Below the pieces are notes generated by a model. The model made no database searches. It was given only the letters and a program-made list of their open reading frames with translations, and was not told where the DNA came from. A stretch of 64,000 bases of DNA from Terfezia claveryi (taxonomy: Eukaryota; Ascomycota; Pezizomycetes; Pezizales; Pezizaceae). Both the position numbers and the translations under genes were made by a program. The stretch lies in NCBI GenBank assembly GCA_015179025.1, contig WHUX01000087.1:124001-188000 (forward strand), given 5' to 3'. Below are positions 44,501 to 54,568 of this stretch, in pieces. Every line of letters begins with the position of its first letter. Positions within the stretch are counted from its first letter, which is position 1.

Positions 44501-46397
44501 GTTAGGAGGATCAATGCAATTGGAGATATAATCGTCCTTGGTGGTGGGAGTGTCCAAGTATTTATGCTTACTTGATAGAGCATCTACTATTATATTTTCC
44601 TTTCCTGCGGTATACTGTATGTCTGTATCAAATTCCATTAGGTAATCGTGCCATCGCCTCAATTTCTGGCTTGCAGGTGTTTGAGTATGAAAGGTTACTT
44701 ATTTTTTGTGGTTGGTAAGGATAGTGAACTTGTGACCTCTTAGTTGTACTTCAAAAAATTTTAATGAGTCAATAATTGCTAATAATTCCTTTTGAAAAGT
44801 AGGATAATTAAGTTGTGCTAGATTAAATTTTCTAGAGTGGAAGCATGATGGTCTGATATTCGTCAATGGTCTTTGACTTATCCAAGATTCTAGTCCTACA
44901 TCACTAGCATCACAGACTAAATATTTGGGTTCAGTAGATTCATTATTCCAGGGTTTTAAAACATATGGGGAATTTACGAGTTCCTTGAGTTTTTTAAATG
45001 CTGCATTATAAGTATCTGTCCATTTCCATTTCTTTGTTTCTCCTTGCAGTTCTGACAGAGTGCTTGCATACAATGCTAAGTCAGAAATAAATCTGTTGAG
45101 ATAATTAACGATTCCAAGGAATCCTCTAAGATCCTTTTTTCTTGTAGGAGTTGGAAATGTTAATATTGTAGTCCACTTCTTCGGATCTATATATAATCCA
45201 TCTGATGTCAAAATATGTCCTAAAATTTCCAATCTTGGAGTAAAGAACTGGCATTTGCTTTCTTTGAGATAGAATTTCTCGTCCTGTAGACGTTGAAGTA
45301 CTTTCTTTAATAATTCTACATGTTCTTCATATGTTTTTGAGAATATAATGATATCATCAATATAGATGATTAAGTTTTTATAGACTATGTCTTTAAAAAT
45401 TTCATGCATAACGCGAACTATGGTAGCAGGTGCATTACGATCCCCTTGTTGCATAACTCTACTTCTGAAATATCCCATGTAATATAGAAAGGTAGAGTGT
45501 TGTTCAGATTCTTTATTAATTCTAATATTAAAAAATCCATCGGCTAAGTCGAGCTTAGTACAAATGGGATTCTCTGCTACTAGTTCAATTGCTTCATTAA
45601 TATCTGGCAATGGAGTGTGGTCCAGTTCGACAGCTAAATTGCAGTCTCAACAGTTATTGATGTGTCTAACTTCTTTCGGTTTATCTCATTTAGGGATAGT
45701 GATCATAACTACAGCATTTGTGTCATTTTCTACTCTATATATACAACTTGATGCTTCTTCTTTGACTAATTTGTCATGGATTTGTTGTCTAAATCGATGT
45801 CCTAAGGGTCGCCATTTTGGTATCCAAGTAGCTTTTGCTTTTGGTTTGATAGAGTAATTAATTTTTCTTAGTAGGGGTAATTCCTGTGGAATTGTTTTGG
45901 GAAATAATAAGGGAAACTCCATTATAGGGTTGAATTGTTTCTGTACCATAGAAACAGCTGTCACGAGTTCTCTTTCTGAATCAGTTTCTTCTGCGTCACT
46001 AATATTTTCCTAATTATCTGGTTTACTATAATCTGTAACTGATTCACAGCTGACCTGCGTATACGCTGATCTTATACCATTCACCATGGTTCTAGATCCC
46101 TTCTATACACTTAGCTGGAATCGTAGAATGTTTGCCGGTTGTATAGTAACTGGTTCCTAATAGGCAGGAATTATTGCTCGCACTTTGCTGAGAGCTGGTT
46201 CTCTTAGTATCATGTCCCATCCAGTCAAATGAGCTACATAGAACGTTCATTCTTCTACATAACCTATCCAATCAAGTTTGAGAGTACACGCTTTGTCTAT
46301 CATTCCTTTTGAGCCTTTAATTGCAGTACTTAATGATTTCTTCTCGATACTTCTAGTTGGTATTTTGTACAGGTGTACAAATTGAGAATTGATTAAG
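41588..46397 (-). pseudogene. pol of element B: protease end, RT, RNase H, zinc-knuckle region, integrase, chromodomain
   Basis: One continuous reading frame, followed from 45964 to 41588, without an indel and broken only by about ten point stop codons. The protease C-terminal part lies at 46397-46080. RT (about 45800-45150) has YIDDI, and RNase H ends at about 44600 (QYTAGKENIIVDALS). A stretch of roughly 500 codons with Cys/His clusters follows. The integrase has CDTCQ near 43000 and a DDE core with SMDFLKLAP and FDRDTLF. A chromodomain (YYEVEKVLEF...QYKVRWLRY, about 41980-41820) and a basic tail end with a stop at 41588. The stops are of the TAG/TGA kind and most fit G to A at TGG or C to T at CAG/CGA. 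Confidence 0.85.
43229..44431 (-). other. zinc-knuckle-bearing insert between RNase H and integrase of element B
   Basis: In the pol frame. A first Cys cluster (CGAINFKHVDCDFNKC) lies at about 44425-44375. A canonical C-X2-C-X4-H-X4-C knuckle CAICNHHGHDSLNC is at 43966-43925. A second of identical spacing, CDFCKLSRYNASIC, is at 43459-43418, with Tyr in place of His (one C to T change). Gln/Pro/Thr-rich sequence and a basic stretch TTRSKKR lie between the knuckles. Ty3/Gypsy pol normally passes from RNase H to integrase with a short linker. Confidence 0.7.
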
Positions 46398-47075
46398 TGT
46401 AATGGAGAACGTTGTTTCATTGCTTATATAATTGATTATATACTTTTGTATTTTCTATATTACTACTATGTTATGTAACTAAGCCTCTCGGTTGAAGGAC
46501 TAGCCTTCAACTACCTCCTATTGCTTTATAAGCGTCCATAGTACGCGGAATTTGCCATGGGAAGTTCCATGGCACTTGCCATATGAAGACACCCTCATTA
46601 TGGCCGCGTGACCTCTGTTTAAGGCATGTGACTCATTACTATAGCCACATGACCATCGTTTAAGGCGTATGACTCATTACTATAGCCAAATGACACCTTT
46701 TGTACAGCACACCACCCTTTGGTGTACTACCCTTCATTGTATTTATTTCCTTAGTCATCAGATCTCAGAGGAGTATAAATAGGCCGCTGAATTCCCTCTG
46801 GAATCTACAGAAAGACAAGAAGCAACAAGTAAGCACACAGAGCAAGCCAGCCTATATTCCGATCAGATCAAGATCATATAGCTTAGATAGTACAAATCAT
46901 ATAAGATAGATTACACCAGTTAATTACTGTTCCCTCTGGGAATGTCCCACATAGTAATCTCCCTACCCTTCTGAGGTCTTACCTCAGCAGAACCGAAATA
47001 CACAAACATCTGTGCCTATGGATATAGATTGTATAAACAGTACTGAATGAATACTGTCTAGTACCATTCATTATA
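46398..47075 (+). repeat. 5' LTR of element C (678 bases)
   Basis: Starts TGTAATGGAGAACG, with a TATA box TATAAAT at 46774-46780, and ends CATTATA (CATTACA in B). It is in inverted orientation to the B LTR 4.8 kb to the left. Confidence 0.88.
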
Positions 47076-47449
47076 TTGTTTTTAACTTACTTACCTAATC
47101 TTTACTCTTAAATCCAAGGCCTAATCAACCTTCGGATACTATTATTACACTCACGCAAGTGTATACAATTCGACACCCAAGTGCACATATAAAATCGATA
47201 TCGTTATTCAACTAGGTAGCCAACAAAATCCAACAAATGAGACATCAGACTCTCAACTGCAGTACATCAACAAAAGACTTAGAAGCAAGCTAAGTAGAGC
47301 TCTAACGGGCAGTGGTATCCCACATTAAACAATCTTACCCTCGTTCACAACACTTTTCCCAATAAGATCGACAACTCATCTTGTACTCCTGGCAACCGCT
47401 ATTACATCTGTACCTGTAAATCCAGTACACCATTGAAAAACCGGCCCCC
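47076..47449 (+). other. leader of element C
   Basis: Untranslated leader between LTR and gag. A primer-binding site is expected right after 47075 (TTGTTTTTAACTTAC) but matches no tRNA end that I recognise. No coding is seen on the + strand. Confidence 0.45.
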
Positions 47450-49375
47450 CAGGTCCCAGGAATAATTGGTCTAAACAACCAAGCGTCACAATCCCAAAGC
47501 TCAAATCTCGCTGCTTCCACTGTAGCCACTTCCTCCAGAAAAGAATTACCTCCATCAGAACCTTCCTTAGGCCCAGACATCTCTACCAATACCTTTGTGC
47601 CCTCAACGTCTACCTCAACACACCAATCAGAAAATGTGACACTCTTGCCGGAAGAACTAGAACTAGATTCTAGACCAGTAGATGAAGAAAAACCAGGACT
47701 ATAAGAAACATCAGGATTCTGACATCCAGCCTCACTAGCCGTATGAGCCACCGAGCCAACAGAACCGTCAGTCGAATGGAGATCATAAGGATTATCTGCA
47801 ACCACACTATCAGCACAGTAAGGTGCCAAAGAAGAAAAGTAACTCGACGATTGTATCACATAACCAGCTGCATTTGGTTGCAGACAGACGACGAAATTAG
47901 ATATAATGGTGTGTGAACTTAGTAAGAAGACTAAGAGGTCGAGACGGTTAACTATGTTACCCGAAGATATTAAGAAATTAGTAGAAGAAACTCCTAGAAA
48001 GAACAGATTTGTAATTCCTAACACAGAAGGGGAAATAAATCTGCCCATGGATATAGAATTAGGAGAACTAGGTGGAGCAGGAACCAAACTATATTTTAGT
48101 ATAGTATTACCTCTCACACCAGAAGAATTTTAGGACAGACATTTTCCAACAATTGAGGAGATTTTGAAATATACTCACTCAATAGGACATGCCCAACAGT
48201 ATCATCCTGATGATACTCGACTCTTAATGGAAGCCATAGTAAAACACAACTTATGGCTAACACCTTACCCATTCAAAGAAGAAGACTTAAAAATGAACAC
48301 ATTTTTAAGTAAAGAATTAAAGATACCTGTTGTTCCACTTTTAAGGAAACCGAATTGGGTAATAAATAACTAGGAAGAAAGAATGGCATTCATGATGAGC
48401 GGCACTTATCTAGAAGAATCAGCATATACCGTGGAGGATTTTTTCAATCCTAGCAAAGAACTTCCAGGAGCGTTCCTAAGAACACCAAAAGATTAATCGA
48501 AAGGCAAAGGTTGAGCACCTGAGATACCAGAAAGAAGGACTGGGTCAGCCAAAGAATCAGACAATAAAGACCAACCACCAGAAGATATAGAATTACCGGA
48601 AGACAATGATGATCTAGATACAGGACTAGACCAACAGAAGCAGAAAACACAAGGAGAAGGACGAGACCCCAATGATAGCGGAGATGATAGCTCAGACTCT
48701 GATAAGGCATTGTCAGTTGCAAGTCAAACTCTTATAAGAAAACCCAAATAAGGAAAATCAGTTGAACACCAGCCATAGGAATCTACAACAGGAATGGTTA
48801 TAACGGGTAACCATAAAGCAATGAATGCTTTAAAAGGAATAAAGATTGATCTACCAGAAAAATTAAGAGGAGAAGACAAAAAATGGCAAGACTCACAATA
48901 CTTTGACTCTTGGGCCACAGCAATGCAACGTTGGTTAGTTATCAAAGGAATAGATTTGGAAGGCGCTTCAGCTTTGGAAATTGTTGGATTCAGAATGGAA
49001 GGAAGCATGCTCACTACTTATAATCAATTCCTAAGAGAAAAAGGAAAGAATGCAACATTCTTTAGATTCATACTAGTGCTAAGGGATTTTCTGATACCTT
49101 CTACTAGTAAGGACATTTTGTGGAAATGATGGAAGACAGCCACACCATACAAGGATGGATGTCACATAGGAATTAAACAGTTTGCCAACTGGCTTACTGA
49201 AATGCAAATCAAATTGATTAACAAGGATGGGAAACAATCAATATTGCAGGAAGTAAAAAGAAGGAAGTTTCTTAATCACCTGCCACCATATATGTCAGCT
49301 ACATTAATTCCTTTAATCAAAGAAGAATGGTTATATGATCAGCTCGTGCATCAAGCGGAGTCATATGAAGCTTCC
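47450..49375 (+). pseudogene. gag of element C, 5' and middle part
   Basis: Read in one frame with several TAG/TGA stops and no indel. A Pro/Ser/Thr-rich N-terminal part (47450-47900) is followed by a conserved globular part from METP-like sequence around 47950 (LPEDIKKLVEETPRKNRF). The capsid-like region (48790-49375) has MNALKGIKIDLPEKLRG and WATAMQRWLVIKG. It breaks at 49375 (EAS codons) where a short LTR element is inserted and continues at 51155. The true start codon is uncertain because early codons are damaged. Confidence 0.7.
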
Positions 49376-50008
49376 TGTAAAGTAAGGCGGCGTGCTTCAT
49401 AACCAACTCTCTACTGCCGGGCAGCAGTACTAGAGTTTACTACAGCAAACTATAGGTGCATGGAACCTATAGCTTCTGTTTAAGTATATCTTGCTATATA
49501 TATTCTATTGTCGCTCTAGTTGTAAAAGATAGGCCCGACCGGCCTATTACTTGTTATTGGAACATAGAGGGAGGCGGGCCCATAAAGGGCCCAGAATTAA
49601 TAGCTCAATACTATTATTATTTCTACTATACTGTTTCTGTTTCTATCACTGGCTTGAACTGACTTGAACGCTCCTCCAACAAAGGGGAATTCAGGGGACT
49701 ATATACTGTCCACAGTGGGGCAGTGCTGGGGCAGTGCTGGGGCAGTGCGCCATCATCTGACCCATTACATGATTTGAAATCAACATGATAGAAACTGCCA
49801 GAAACTACTAGGAAATAGAACTACAAGTATCGCGTGACCCTTCCAATGGTCACGCTCATTAGTATAATGAAATACATGAGTTACTATACCTTTATTATCA
49901 TCTGCCGGCCGACGCTGGCAGCCTGATAATATCTTATTCCACTAGGTTAAAAGTTGGTATGTAACAGGAGTTACATTTCATTGGAAAATGGAATGTGACT
50001 TCCTTATA
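49376..50008. repeat. left LTR of the short LTR element
   Basis: 633 bases. Contains three tandem copies of TGGGGCAGTGC (about 49717-49749) and a GGGCCC-rich block near 49570. Confidence 0.88.
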
Positions 50009-50516
50009 TGGCTCCCTCAAAAAAGAGAGTCCTACTCTTAAATATTAAAGTTTTACCTTGTCGCAAGTTGTTGTTTAAATATATGTTGTTATACTGATAA
50101 GATTTGTTGATACCACACAATAATAAATAACTGTTCGGTCAGGCCTTCAACCTTTCCAACACAAGTTATTAAGTTTGTCGCACATTACCAGAAAATGTGG
50201 GACCTTACAATTGAGTAACCAATTCAATTGTACTGACTTTGGTGAACTGGAACCAAGTCTGACTTTGGCAAAGAGGAACCAAGTCTTTAAATATGTATCT
50301 AAATCTTGAAGTATAAGTTGTATACTTAATAACTTCCTATTGACAAGTACTTTTTATTGTAACCTTTAGCTATTATAATAAACTCTTTGTCTCGAGTTTA
50401 GTTATAACACTTCATACTATTGTAATAGAGGTAGATACGTCTATTACTTTTCATAGAAGCTTGCTATTGTTACTACTTGAGACTTAAATAATAAAGTACT
50501 ATGTCCTATTAAAAAA
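50009..50516. other. internal region of the short LTR element
   Basis: 508 AT-rich bases starting TGGCTCCCTC directly after the left LTR, a position where a primer-binding site would lie on the plus strand. AACCAAGTCT is repeated at about 50253 and 50277. No open frame of note. Confidence 0.6.
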
Positions 50517-51149
50517 TGTAAAGTAAGGCGGCGTGCTTCATAACCAACTCTCTACTGCCGGGCGGCAGTACTAGAGTTTACTACAGCAAACTATAGGTGC
50601 ACGGAACCTATAGCTTCTGTTTAAATATATCTTGCTGTATATATTCTATTGTCACTCTAGTTGTAAAAGATAGGCCCGACTGGCCTATTACTTGTTATTG
50701 GAACATAGAGGGAGGCGGGCCCATAAAGGGCCCAGAATTAATAGCTCAATACTGTTATTATTTCTACTATACTGTTTCTGTTTCTATCACTGGCTTGAAC
50801 TGACTTGAATGCTCCTCCAACAAAGGGGAATTCAGGAGACTATATACTGTCCACAGTGGGGCAGTGCTGGGGCAGTGCTGGGGTAGTGCGCCATCATCTG
50901 ACCCATTACATGATTTGAAATCAACATGATAGAAACTGCCAGAAACTACTAGGAAATAGAACTACAAGTATCGCGTGACCATTCCAATGGTCACGCTCAT
51001 TACTATAATGAAATACATGAGTTACTATACCTTTATTATCATCTGCCGGCCGACGCTGGCGGCCTGATAATATCTTATTCCACTAGGTTAAAAGTTGGTA
51101 TGTAACGGGAGTTACATTTCATTGGAAAATGGAATATGACTTCCTTATA
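50517..51149. repeat. right LTR of the short LTR element
   Basis: 633 bases, the same length as its partner, followed by the target duplication CTTCC. Confidence 0.88.
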
Positions 51150-51197
51150 CTTCCAAAAAGGACATTGCCCCACGACCAACAACAAATACATCCCGAT
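51150..51197 (+). pseudogene. gag of element C, 48-base middle fragment
   Basis: Lies between the short LTR element and the 9.2-kb chromovirus. After the CTTCC duplication it continues the gag frame (KKDIAPRPTTNTSR) and ends with CCGAT, the target duplication of the next insertion. Confidence 0.7.
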
Positions 51198-52665
51198 TGT
51201 CACGGGGTGACATCCAGCCCTACCAAAGGTACTTGGGCCCTCCTAGAATGACCCTAGAATCTATATGGACTCTAGGTACACTATTAGTAGTATGGTGCAA
51301 ATGTTTTTAATACTTATCTATAAGAGTTAAGTATATGAAACGGGTATGAACCTCGGAGTGGTTTATAATCATCCTAGATGGTTAAGACCCTTATAGAACG
51401 TCCATAGACCCTTAAAAGAGCTACAGTTTAAGTTTCATAAGTATCCGATTAATGGTTCAATAGTTATACCCAGATCAATATGCTGGCTATATGCATACAT
51501 ATACTAGCTATTAGCTGTTACCCTGAAGTCTTGGCGTTATCCTGAATATTGAATTATTACCCTGAACTGCAGGAAAATAATTCGGTAAAAATAAATAAAA
51601 AAATGAAGCCATGAGGGCGCATTTTAGACCAAAGTGCGTCCGGTGACACTATAAGGGAGTGCGCCCAGGACAGAGGCTAAAGGTAGGGCCAAAACATAAA
51701 GTTCTCCGAATTTAATGTTTCAAGGTTCTATCTAGGCCTACTCTTCGTCCTGATTCCATTTCTGCAATCCTTTTTATGATCGGAGTTAAACTCATGGAGA
51801 TATAAGACTTTTAATATGGTCATATAGGTCAACGAGGAGGTTTACTTATTATTGGTAATAACTCCATGAATAACTTGGGTATCGAGATAAACTAAAATTC
51901 TATAATCTTCTATGCGTTGATACCTTTCCAATGGTAATCTACTTGTGACCCACGGTTCTCTATTCATAGAGTTATGTGCAGTTGAAAATTATTTTCAATG
52001 GACACTAGACACTATTAAGTGAATATTGCCGGAAACATAATTAGATAATTAGATACCTTCGGATATTGTCGGATGGTAATTTGATAGTATCGGGGATTGG
52101 TAACATATCTGAAATTGAATTTAGTTGTCTCGGATAAGAATTCTTTAATGAGATAAGCGAGCTATAAGCGAAGTATGTATAACATGCAGACAGGAGAATA
52201 TTCTCTACGTTCGGTTTAGTAACTTGTGACAACGAGTGTAGATGGCAACTGCGTTAACAAAGGTGTGGATGGCATAATACTTAGGAAGAAATTCCAAGGT
52301 GACAGGTAGGCCTACGTTTTATAAAATATTTTTATTATAAGAATATCTATGAACACTGCGGGATATAAATAGTGCAAGTAGTTCTGGTTGAATTCATTCT
52401 ACCACCAGCGAGTATTCGAAAACAAGAGCACCTTGAGTACACGAAGCCTACAAAGTTCTAAGTCTTGAGTTAACTTTACGTTTAAGTGACATAGGATTTA
52501 TTTTGTGTTGCGAAATAAGATCTATCGTGAGGAACTACTGTTGGACTAAACTTTACTACTATAGGATTGACATTCTGTGTTACGGAATAGATATCGTTGC
52601 GGCAGGAAATTACGGCCGTCCTAATAGTCACAAGAGTGCTATCAGTCAATAGGGCCCTAGTGACA
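51198..52665 (+). repeat. 5' LTR of the large chromovirus (1468 bases)
   Basis: Starts TGTCACGGGGTGACATCC, itself a short inverted repeat (TGTCAC/GTGACA), and ends AGTGACA. TATA box TATAAAT at 52364-52370. Three short words CCCTGAA recur at 51522-51565. Confidence 0.92.
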
Positions 52666-52717
52666 TTACTTTGTAGCCAGTGATTCTCGTTATCATTTGC
52701 TATTATACTCTCAAATC

Positions 52718-54568
52718 ATGTCTAGTTCACAGACACCAAGAGGGCCTCGCCAGCCCTACCAACCCCTAACATTCCCAGATGCCACACCCCGTGCCATCAC
52801 ACAAAGACCTCACAATCTTCCACAGTCAGATACTGATACGGAAGATGATCTCATTGACATCCCAATGGAGGATATCCTATCTCGTGGGATAGAATCTTCC
52901 AGACACCCCATATATAGTCCAGATAAGTTACAGTTATTTCCACCTGGATTAATTGATCGATTTGGCCTACCTTCACGAAGACCACCTCGACGAACAAATA
53001 GCAATGCCTCTTCCCAACGCCATCCCGCACAACCCCCGCTACGTCCAATTCGACCCCCTCACACAGGACTAAGCCAACAAAAATATGACGAATTATTGGC
53101 TAGAATTGTTTGTGATGGAGCCACAGAATTCGAACGGCAACGAGCCGAAATTATGAACCTTACAGAAGGTTTAAATGCTCAGGCTAGTTTTCTAAAACAA
53201 GCCCAAGAAGCTCACACAATTGTATTCAATAGTGCGAAAGCTACTTATGATGATCTAAAGTTACTGCGACAGCAAGTAACTGAAGAAGTAGCTGCCTTAA
53301 AAGGACAAACTGATGGGCAAGAAGACGCAGTTAAGAGGCTAACAGTTTCCATTAAGGAAACTTTAGAAATCCAATGGCTAGAGCTGACTAAAAAGCTCAA
53401 GGAGGACACAGAGGCGATAATTGATGCAGCCAAGGTGGAGTTCGATGGTATTAAGGCAGTTGTTGGCAAGCTGAATGATTGGGCACAGAAAGTGATTAAA
53501 CAAGAACAGGATGATCGTATTCGCAGTTGTGAGACTAATAAGGAATCAGTAGAACAACTGTCTCGCTGGATTCAAACTCACAAACGAAAGCTCAAGGACC
53601 TACAAGAGCAGCCACTTGGCCAACAACGCCCACAAAAACGAACTCGATCAATTGATGATGATATCGAAGATTTCATCATCCATGGTACTCGGACAGGTCC
53701 AGTACCACCTCCACCACCTCCACCACCTCCACCTCTAGTCCAGAAAACCCGAGTTCTTTCTGACAAGAAAGAACCCCGAAACTTCCCCCTACATCCGAAG
53801 TTCGATGGAACTTCAAGCAAACTCAAGGAATTCCTCATGAAGGTAAACCACACCTTTGAACGCATGCCGCTAACATACTCTACTCATAGCGAAAAAATCC
53901 TGTTCATAGTGGATTTCCTTACAGGAGGTGCAAGCACCTGGTATTACGCAAACCAACATAACCGTACACCAGACTCCAACTCCGGATGGGTTGAATGGGA
54001 CACGTTTAATGTCTTTAAATGTGAATTCATGCATGCACACCAAAACCAGCATGAGAAGCGGGATGCTAAGGTCTCCCTTCAGAAGGAGTTCCAGAAAAAA
54101 GGTGAGTTGATGAAAGATTTCATTGCTTGTGTCAGGGTTCATCAGTTGGTAGCGGAACTACTACGGGAACAGCTCTGGGAGCACCTGATTAGTGCAATTC
54201 AGCCTGAGACTCGGGCCCATATGGTCCGAGTCAGTACTGACAAAGACATTCTAGATAAGGTACATGCTAGTACAGAAATGTGCTTCCAGGCTATCGCAAA
54301 TGCTGGGTCTCAGGTTGAGTATGAGAAGGTTAGGGAGGCACATGCACAGAGCCAGTTCCGTCCAAAAGAACAGGCTGCTAGTGCGAAAAAGGAGGTACCC
54401 AATACCCCAAAGACTACCGAGAAGAAATCCGACAATCTCAAAGATCGGATTACCAAACCAAAGCAGAAGGCGAAAACCAAGCCCGATGCTAAATCCAAGC
54501 CAAAGTCCCACACTTCATCTAAGAAGGAAAAAGAGCCTGGTCAAGACAAAGTCACATATGCAATGTGA
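52718..54568 (+). CDS. Gag of the large chromovirus (open frame, 616 residues)
   Basis: Capsid polyprotein of the retrotransposon; the frame is fully open from the ATG at 52718 to a TGA at 54566-54568. A Pro/Arg-rich N-terminus (1-115) is followed by a long helical, probably coiled-coil stretch (about 120-310) and a run of ten prolines (about residues 330-342). The Retrotrans_gag capsid region (PRNFPLHPKFDGTSSKLKEF through QLWEHLISAIQPETRAHM, about 355-510) follows, then a Lys-rich tail. The next codons continue in the same frame with a partial zinc knuckle (KCVDKTHMMGDC). The TGA may therefore be a mutation within a longer gag-pol frame and not the original gag end. Confidence 0.85.
   Translation: MSSSQTPRGPRQPYQPLTFPDATPRAITQRPHNLPQSDTDTEDDLIDIPMEDILSRGIESSRHPIYSPDKLQLFPPGLIDRFGLPSRRPPRRTNSNASSQRHPAQPPLRPIRPPHTGLSQQKYDELLARIVCDGATEFERQRAEIMNLTEGLNAQASFLKQAQEAHTIVFNSAKATYDDLKLLRQQVTEEVAALKGQTDGQEDAVKRLTVSIKETLEIQWLELTKKLKEDTEAIIDAAKVEFDGIKAVVGKLNDWAQKVIKQEQDDRIRSCETNKESVEQLSRWIQTHKRKLKDLQEQPLGQQRPQKRTRSIDDDIEDFIIHGTRTGPVPPPPPPPPPPLVQKTRVLSDKKEPRNFPLHPKFDGTSSKLKEFLMKVNHTFERMPLTYSTHSEKILFIVDFLTGGASTWYYANQHNRTPDSNSGWVEWDTFNVFKCEFMHAHQNQHEKRDAKVSLQKEFQKKGELMKDFIACVRVHQLVAELLREQLWEHLISAIQPETRAHMVRVSTDKDILDKVHASTEMCFQAIANAGSQVEYEKVREAHAQSQFRPKEQAASAKKEVPNTPKTTEKKSDNLKDRITKPKQKAKTKPDAKSKPKSHTSSKKEKEPGQDKVTYAM

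Larger units (their letters stand above)
40847..46397 (-). mobile_element. Ty3/Gypsy element B, 5' part displaced by insertion of element C
   Basis: Minus-strand element: 3' LTR at 40847-41559, purine tract GTGGGGAAG just before it, and pol from 46397 to 41588. Its reading breaks off at 46397 inside the protease region, exactly where an LTR of the same family begins in the opposite orientation. Its gag and 5' LTR are therefore expected to the right of element C, outside this window. B and C belong to one family, distinct from the three 6.2-kb copies. Confidence 0.85.
49376..51149. mobile_element. short LTR element (TRIM-like), 1774 bases, no coding
   Basis: Two 633-base LTRs (49376-50008 and 50517-51149) start TGTAAAGTAAGG and end CTTATA. 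They flank only 508 bases without coding potential. Target duplication CTTCC at 49371-49375 and 51150-51154 is perfect. The two LTRs differ at about fifteen places by eye, nearly all transitions. It has no gag or pol, so it must have been mobilised in trans. Confidence 0.88.

Noticed and set aside
40847..47075. One LTR element bounded by the two similar LTRs at 40847-41559 and 46398-47075
   Set aside because: The two LTRs are inverted, not direct. Pol to the left reads minus and gag to the right reads plus, so they belong to two elements, one inserted in the other.
47335..48117. 260-codon open frame on the minus strand
   Set aside because: It lies antisense to the damaged gag of element C, whose + strand frame fits the downstream gag, and it resembles no family.
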